Source of the DNA: an uncultured Bacteroidales bacterium
GTDB taxonomy: Bacteria; Bacteroidota; Bacteroidia; Bacteroidales; UBA932
DNA length: 64,000 bases
Direction of reading: 5' to 3'
Assembly (NCBI GenBank): GCA_944322815.1
Contig: CALUQB010000003.1
Coordinates: forward strand, 1-64,000
Below are positions 61,023 through 64,000 of this stretch, piece by piece; positions within the stretch are counted from its first letter, which is position 1, and every line of letters begins with the position of its first letter. A program made the translations under genes and the position numbers. A model generated the notes under the pieces. That model was not told the DNA's origin. It did no database searches and saw only the letters and a list, made by a program, of their open reading frames with translations.

Positions 61023-62564
61023 TTATTTCAGTTTCTTCAGAAGCGAGGACATGCTTACCTGATCGTTTATGATCTTGTGAAGGTCCTCTATCCTGACTCT
61101 TTCCTGAGCCATGCTGTCGCGGTGGCGGATAGTCACGCAGTGGTCGTTCAGTGAATCATGGTCGACTGTAACGCAGAACGGAGTACCTATGGCATCCTGA
61201 CGGCGATATCTCTTTCCGATGCTGTCCTTCTCGTCGTACTGGCAGTTGAAATCAAATTTCAGCTCATCCATGATCGTCTGGGCCAGCTCAGGCAGCCCGT
61301 CTTTCTTCAGAAGCGGAAGCACTGCTACCTTCACCGGAGCCAGCGGGGCAGGAATGCTCAGTACAGTCCTTTTCTCCCCGTTTTCCAGAGTCTCTTCCTT
61401 CAGCGAATGCGAAAGTACGGCCAGCACCATTCTGTCCACTCCGATGGAAGTCTCTATGACATACGGAGTATAGCTCTCCCCTGTCTCCGGATCGAAATAC
61501 TGGATCTTCTTGCCTGAGAACTTCTGGTGATTTCCCAGGTCGAAATCCGTTCTGGAATGAATACCCTCCAGTTCCTTGAGTCCGAACGGGAAATTGAACT
61601 CGATATCAGTGGCGGCATTTGCATAATGGGCCAGCTTCTCGTGGTCGTGGAACCTGTAGTTTCCGTCACCCATTCCCAGAGCCTCATGCCATGCAAGACG
61701 GTTCTGTTTCCATGTCTTGAACCAGTCCAGTTCCGTACCCGGCTTGATGAAGAACTGCATCTCCATCTGCTCGAACTCCCTCATCCTGAAAATGAACTGA
61801 CGGGCCACTATCTCGTTTCTGAAAGCCTTTCCTATCTGCGCTATACCGAACGGGATCTTCATCCTTCCGGTCTTCTGCACGTTAAGGTAATTCACGAAGA
61901 TACCCTGAGCCGTCTCGGGACGCAGATAAATCACATTCGTATCATCGGAAGTATTTCCCAGCTGGGTACTGAACATAAGGTTGAACTGGCGCACTTCCGT
62001 CCAGTTCTTCGTGCCTGAAATCGGACATACGATCTCGCAGTCAATGATGATCTGCCTGAGTTCGGCAAGGTCGTTCGCATTCAGGGCATCCGCCATCCTC
62101 TTCTTGACCTCGTCTATCTTCGTCTGATTACGGAGCACATTAGGATTCGTTTCACGGAACTTAGCCTCGTCGAAAGCCTCTCCGAATTTCTTTCTGGCTT
62201 TCTCGACTTCCTTGTTAATCTTCTCCTCCAGTTTGGCTATGTAATCTTCGATCAGGACATCTGCCCTGTATCTTTTCTTCGAATCCTTGTTGTCGATCAG
62301 AGGGTCATTGAAAGCTCCCACATGACCTGAAGCCTCCCATATTTTAGGGTGCATGAAGATACATGAATCTATACCCACGATATTCTCGTGAAGTCTCACC
62401 ATAGCCTCCCACCAATATCTCTTGATATTGTTCTTCAGCTCCACACCCATCTGGCCGTAATCGTAAACGGCGGCAAGACCGTCATAAATCTCGCTGGAAG
62501 GAAATATGAAACCATATTCCTTGCAATGAGCGACCAGTGTCTTGAAAAGTTCGTCCTGAGTCAT
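61023..62564 (-). CDS. glyS: glycyl-tRNA synthetase (dimeric type)
   Basis: 513 residues, the single-chain homodimeric form rather than the alpha/beta tetramer. Landmarks: KTLVAHCKEYGFIFPSSEIY at the N-terminus, YDYGQMGVELKNNIKRYWWE, RPETAQGIFVNYLNVQKT (motif 2 region) and FRNEIVARQFIFRMREFEQM, and the anticodon-binding end APVKVAVLPLLKKDGLP and GIPFCVTVDHD-like strand. Charges tRNA-Gly. Convergent with the ThiL-like gene; its leader is unusually long (see 62565-62705). Confidence 0.97.
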   Translation of the reverse strand: MTQDELFKTLVAHCKEYGFIFPSSEIYDGLAAVYDYGQMGVELKNNIKRYWWEAMVRLHENIVGIDSCIFMHPKIWEASGHVGAFNDPLIDNKDSKKRYRADVLIEDYIAKLEEKINKEVEKARKKFGEAFDEAKFRETNPNVLRNQTKIDEVKKRMADALNANDLAELRQIIIDCEIVCPISGTKNWTEVRQFNLMFSTQLGNTSDDTNVIYLRPETAQGIFVNYLNVQKTGRMKIPFGIAQIGKAFRNEIVARQFIFRMREFEQMEMQFFIKPGTELDWFKTWKQNRLAWHEALGMGDGNYRFHDHEKLAHYANAATDIEFNFPFGLKELEGIHSRTDFDLGNHQKFSGKKIQYFDPETGESYTPYVIETSIGVDRMVLAVLSHSLKEETLENGEKRTVLSIPAPLAPVKVAVLPLLKKDGLPELAQTIMDELKFDFNCQYDEKDSIGKRYRRQDAIGTPFCVTVDHDSLNDHCVTIRHRDSMAQERVRIEDLHKIINDQVSMSSLLKKLK

Positions 62565-62705
62565 AATTTCTATATTTTAACAATTAATTTCCATTTATCC
62601 GCCTTACGGCAATGTCGTTACCCCAACAATACTTCCCGAGGTTTTTCCACCCTGCCTGAAGGCAATGCCGGATTGTCTGTAATCGGCAGACATCCTGCAA
62701 AAATA
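62565..62705 (-). promoter_or_regulatory. promoter and structured leader of glyS
   Basis: CAAAAATA at 62698-62705 (minus TATTTTTG) is a -7 box. The 125-base leader after it is GC-rich at its start and holds a GTCTG/CAGAC hairpin (62675-62691), GCCT-TCA-AGGC-like and GCC-GTAA-GGC hairpins. No T-box motif is seen. Confidence 0.45.
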
Positions 62706-62763
62706 GCAATATTCTTCCAATAATCACACGGTACATTCCGGTGAAAATCACCGTGAAATAGAA

Positions 62764-63222
62764 CTACTCCTGCATAATTTCCGACAATGGAACCATGACA
62801 AAATCTCTCTCCCGCATCAGCGGATGAGGTATTTTCAAGTCAGACTCGTCCACGTGCCAGTCACCGATGAGCAGAATATCTATATCTATGATTCTGGAAT
62901 GATAAATTCTGCTGCCATCCGGAGCATATTCAGGAACACCCGTACGGCCCATCTTCCGTTCTATATCCTTGCAGACATACAGAATATGCCTGGAAAATTC
63001 CTGTCTTGATGTTCCACGAGGAACAGGGAGTGTATACTTGACGGCAGCATTCATAAATCTGTCCTGACTCTCGAATCCCCACGGTTCAGTTTCATGCAAG
63101 CCTGACAATGCTGAATAATGAGTTCCGAAAGACTCATCGAGAAAAGCCAGGGCTTTCTGCAGATTCTCCTCCCTGTCTCCGAGATTGGTTCCAAGTCCGA
63201 GATATACGTCTACTGTCTCCAT
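62764..63222 (-). CDS. folK: 2-amino-4-hydroxy-6-hydroxymethyldihydropteridine pyrophosphokinase
   Basis: 152 residues from the ATG at 63222, which gives the usual start METVDVYLGLGTNLGDREEN and lies seven bases after the upstream stop; an ATG at 63249 would overlap that gene. HETEPWGFESQDRFMNAAV is the substrate and ATP-binding loop and SRIIDIDILLIGD holds the two metal aspartates. The enzyme transfers pyrophosphate from ATP in folate synthesis. Confidence 0.95.
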   Translation of the reverse strand: METVDVYLGLGTNLGDREENLQKALAFLDESFGTHYSALSGLHETEPWGFESQDRFMNAAVKYTLPVPRGTSRQEFSRHILYVCKDIERKMGRTGVPEYAPDGSRIYHSRIIDIDILLIGDWHVDESDLKIPHPLMRERDFVMVPLSEIMQE

Positions 63223-63229
63223 CAGCGGA

Positions 63230-63589
63230 TCAGTCAAGACCAAGCTCAACCAAAGCCTCTTCGGACATCCGGCTCTTGTCCCACACCGGTTCGAAAACCA
63301 GGTCTACCTTCACGCTCACCACTCCAGGAACGTCCTCCACTGCAGCCTTTACCGTATCCACTACGAAATCAGCCATCGGACAATTGGGTGCCGTGAGTGT
63401 CATCTGGATATAGACATTGTGATCATCATCGACCTTTAGTTCGTAAATCAGTCCCAGATCATAGACATTGACCGGAATTTCAGGATCATATACCTGCCTC
63501 AATGCCATTATGATATCTCTCTCAAGTGCCATTTTCTTCTCCTTATCTTCAGGTCCCTTTTTCTTTTTGAAAAAATCAAACATTTTCAT
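63230..63589 (-). CDS. MIP18/DUF59-family Fe-S assembly protein, SufT-like
   Basis: 119 residues. A Lys-rich N-terminus (FDFFKKKKGPEDKEKK) precedes the MIP18 domain: VYDPEIPVNVYDLGLIYEL, then LTAPNCPMADFVVDTV with the conserved Cys, ending VWDKSRMSEEALVELGL. Family members help mature Fe-S proteins. Four bases after the sufE stop and seven before folK, so one transcript. It belongs with the suf genes functionally though 40 kb away. Confidence 0.93.
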   Translation of the reverse strand: MKMFDFFKKKKGPEDKEKKMALERDIIMALRQVYDPEIPVNVYDLGLIYELKVDDDHNVYIQMTLTAPNCPMADFVVDTVKAAVEDVPGVVSVKVDLVFEPVWDKSRMSEEALVELGLD

Positions 63590-63593
63590 CTGG

Positions 63594-64000
63594 TCAAATA
63601 TTCCTTGCAGCTATCTCGCGTATCATCTGAATCATAGAAACAAGACCGTTCGCCCTGGTCGGTGAAAGATTTTCCTTCAATCCTATTTTCTCCACTACCG
63701 AGAAATCGGAAGACAATATCTCCTGCGGTGTCCTGCCTGAATAAATCCTGACCAGAAGCGAGATGATTCCCTTCGTAATGATGGCATCGCTGTCAGCATT
63801 GAAGAATATTTTTCCGTCTTCGACATTAAAATCTATCCATACTCTTGACTGACAACCTTTTACCAGCTTATCATCAGTTTTTCTGTCTTCAGGATACTCC
63901 TTCAGGGACTTGCCTAACTCTATGATATATTCATACTTGTCCAGCCAGTCATCGAAAATAGAAAATTCATCAACTATCTCGTTTTCAATATCTTGCAGTG
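63594..64000 (-). CDS. sufE: SufE-family sulfur acceptor, 5' end cut by window
   Basis: The minus strand is open from the window end to a TGA at 63594, giving 135 residues. It reads FDDWLDKYEYIIELGKSL, then VKGCQSRVWIDFN with the active Cys that accepts sulfur from SufS, FNADSDAIITKGIISLLVRI and the terminal LSPTRANGLVSMIQMI. That is SufE nearly complete; only the first few residues lie beyond the window. SufE relays persulfide from the cysteine desulfurase to SufBCD. The partner SufS is not seen in the window. Confidence 0.94.
   Translation of the reverse strand, partial: LQDIENEIVDEFSIFDDWLDKYEYIIELGKSLKEYPEDRKTDDKLVKGCQSRVWIDFNVEDGKIFFNADSDAIITKGIISLLVRIYSGRTPQEILSSDFSVVEKIGLKENLSPTRANGLVSMIQMIREIAARNI

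Noticed and set aside
62565-62705. T-box riboswitch before glyS
   Set aside because: No T-box antiterminator word and no terminator hairpin with T-run; T-boxes are not expected in this phylum.

Overview
The window reads as chromosomal DNA of a Bacteroidota bacterium, most likely order Bacteroidales and probably an anaerobe of gut or oral type; I cannot fix the genus. Signs are a SusC/SusD pair with a train of lipoproteins, BACON and leucine-rich-repeat surface proteins, a fused SecDF, an oxygen-sensitive class III ribonucleotide reductase, an iron-sulfur serine dehydratase, and -7 boxes of the Bacteroidales form TAnnTTTG in front of many genes. There is no CRISPR array, no intact insertion sequence and no rRNA; one tRNA (Ser, anticodon GCT) is present.

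Layout. 1-3.3 kb: the tail of an MvdD-like ATP-grasp peptide-modifying enzyme, two orphans (one a probable zinc metallopeptidase) and an AAA/DUF4143-type ATPase. 3.6-6.4 kb: nrdDG. 6.4-10.8 kb: epimerase, EnvC-like activator and TPR protein on the minus strand. 11-12.9 kb: an ECF sigma factor overlapping a membrane-anchored beta-barrel protein. 12.9-17.7 kb: tsaE, YifB, mlaEF and a lipoprotein. 17.8-23.6 kb: a minus-strand run sdaA, sufB, pnuC, sufC, short sufD, ispE. 23.6-27.7 kb: a large SNF2 helicase. 27.7-29.3 kb: an array of small perfect hairpins, a REP-like repeat and an Rpn-type nuclease gene. 29.3-32.2 kb: two genes that have both lost their 5' ends at one head-to-head junction (a surface protein and maeB).

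32.3-48.5 kb is one minus-strand operon: SusC, SusD, a Calx-beta-like lipoprotein, a large lipoprotein, two leucine-rich-repeat lipoproteins, a subtilisin-like protease, a DUF1573 protein and a small lipoprotein. It has no glycan-degrading enzyme, so I infer uptake of peptides or protein rather than polysaccharide. susC carries a run of nine G in its 5' part that could switch the gene by slippage. 49-64 kb is housekeeping: tRNA-Ser, nfeD, a SPOR/PD40 protein, secDF, dnaE, an ATPase relic, an exonuclease/phosphatase, a ThiL-like protein that has lost most catalytic aspartates, glyS, folK, a SufT-like protein and sufE (cut by the window end).

The items most worth a second look are the ThiL-like pseudoenzyme (59928-60935), the hairpin array and REP-like repeat beside the Rpn nuclease (27676-29270), the double-truncation junction near 31410, the G9 tract in susC and the CAZyme-free SusCD operon.
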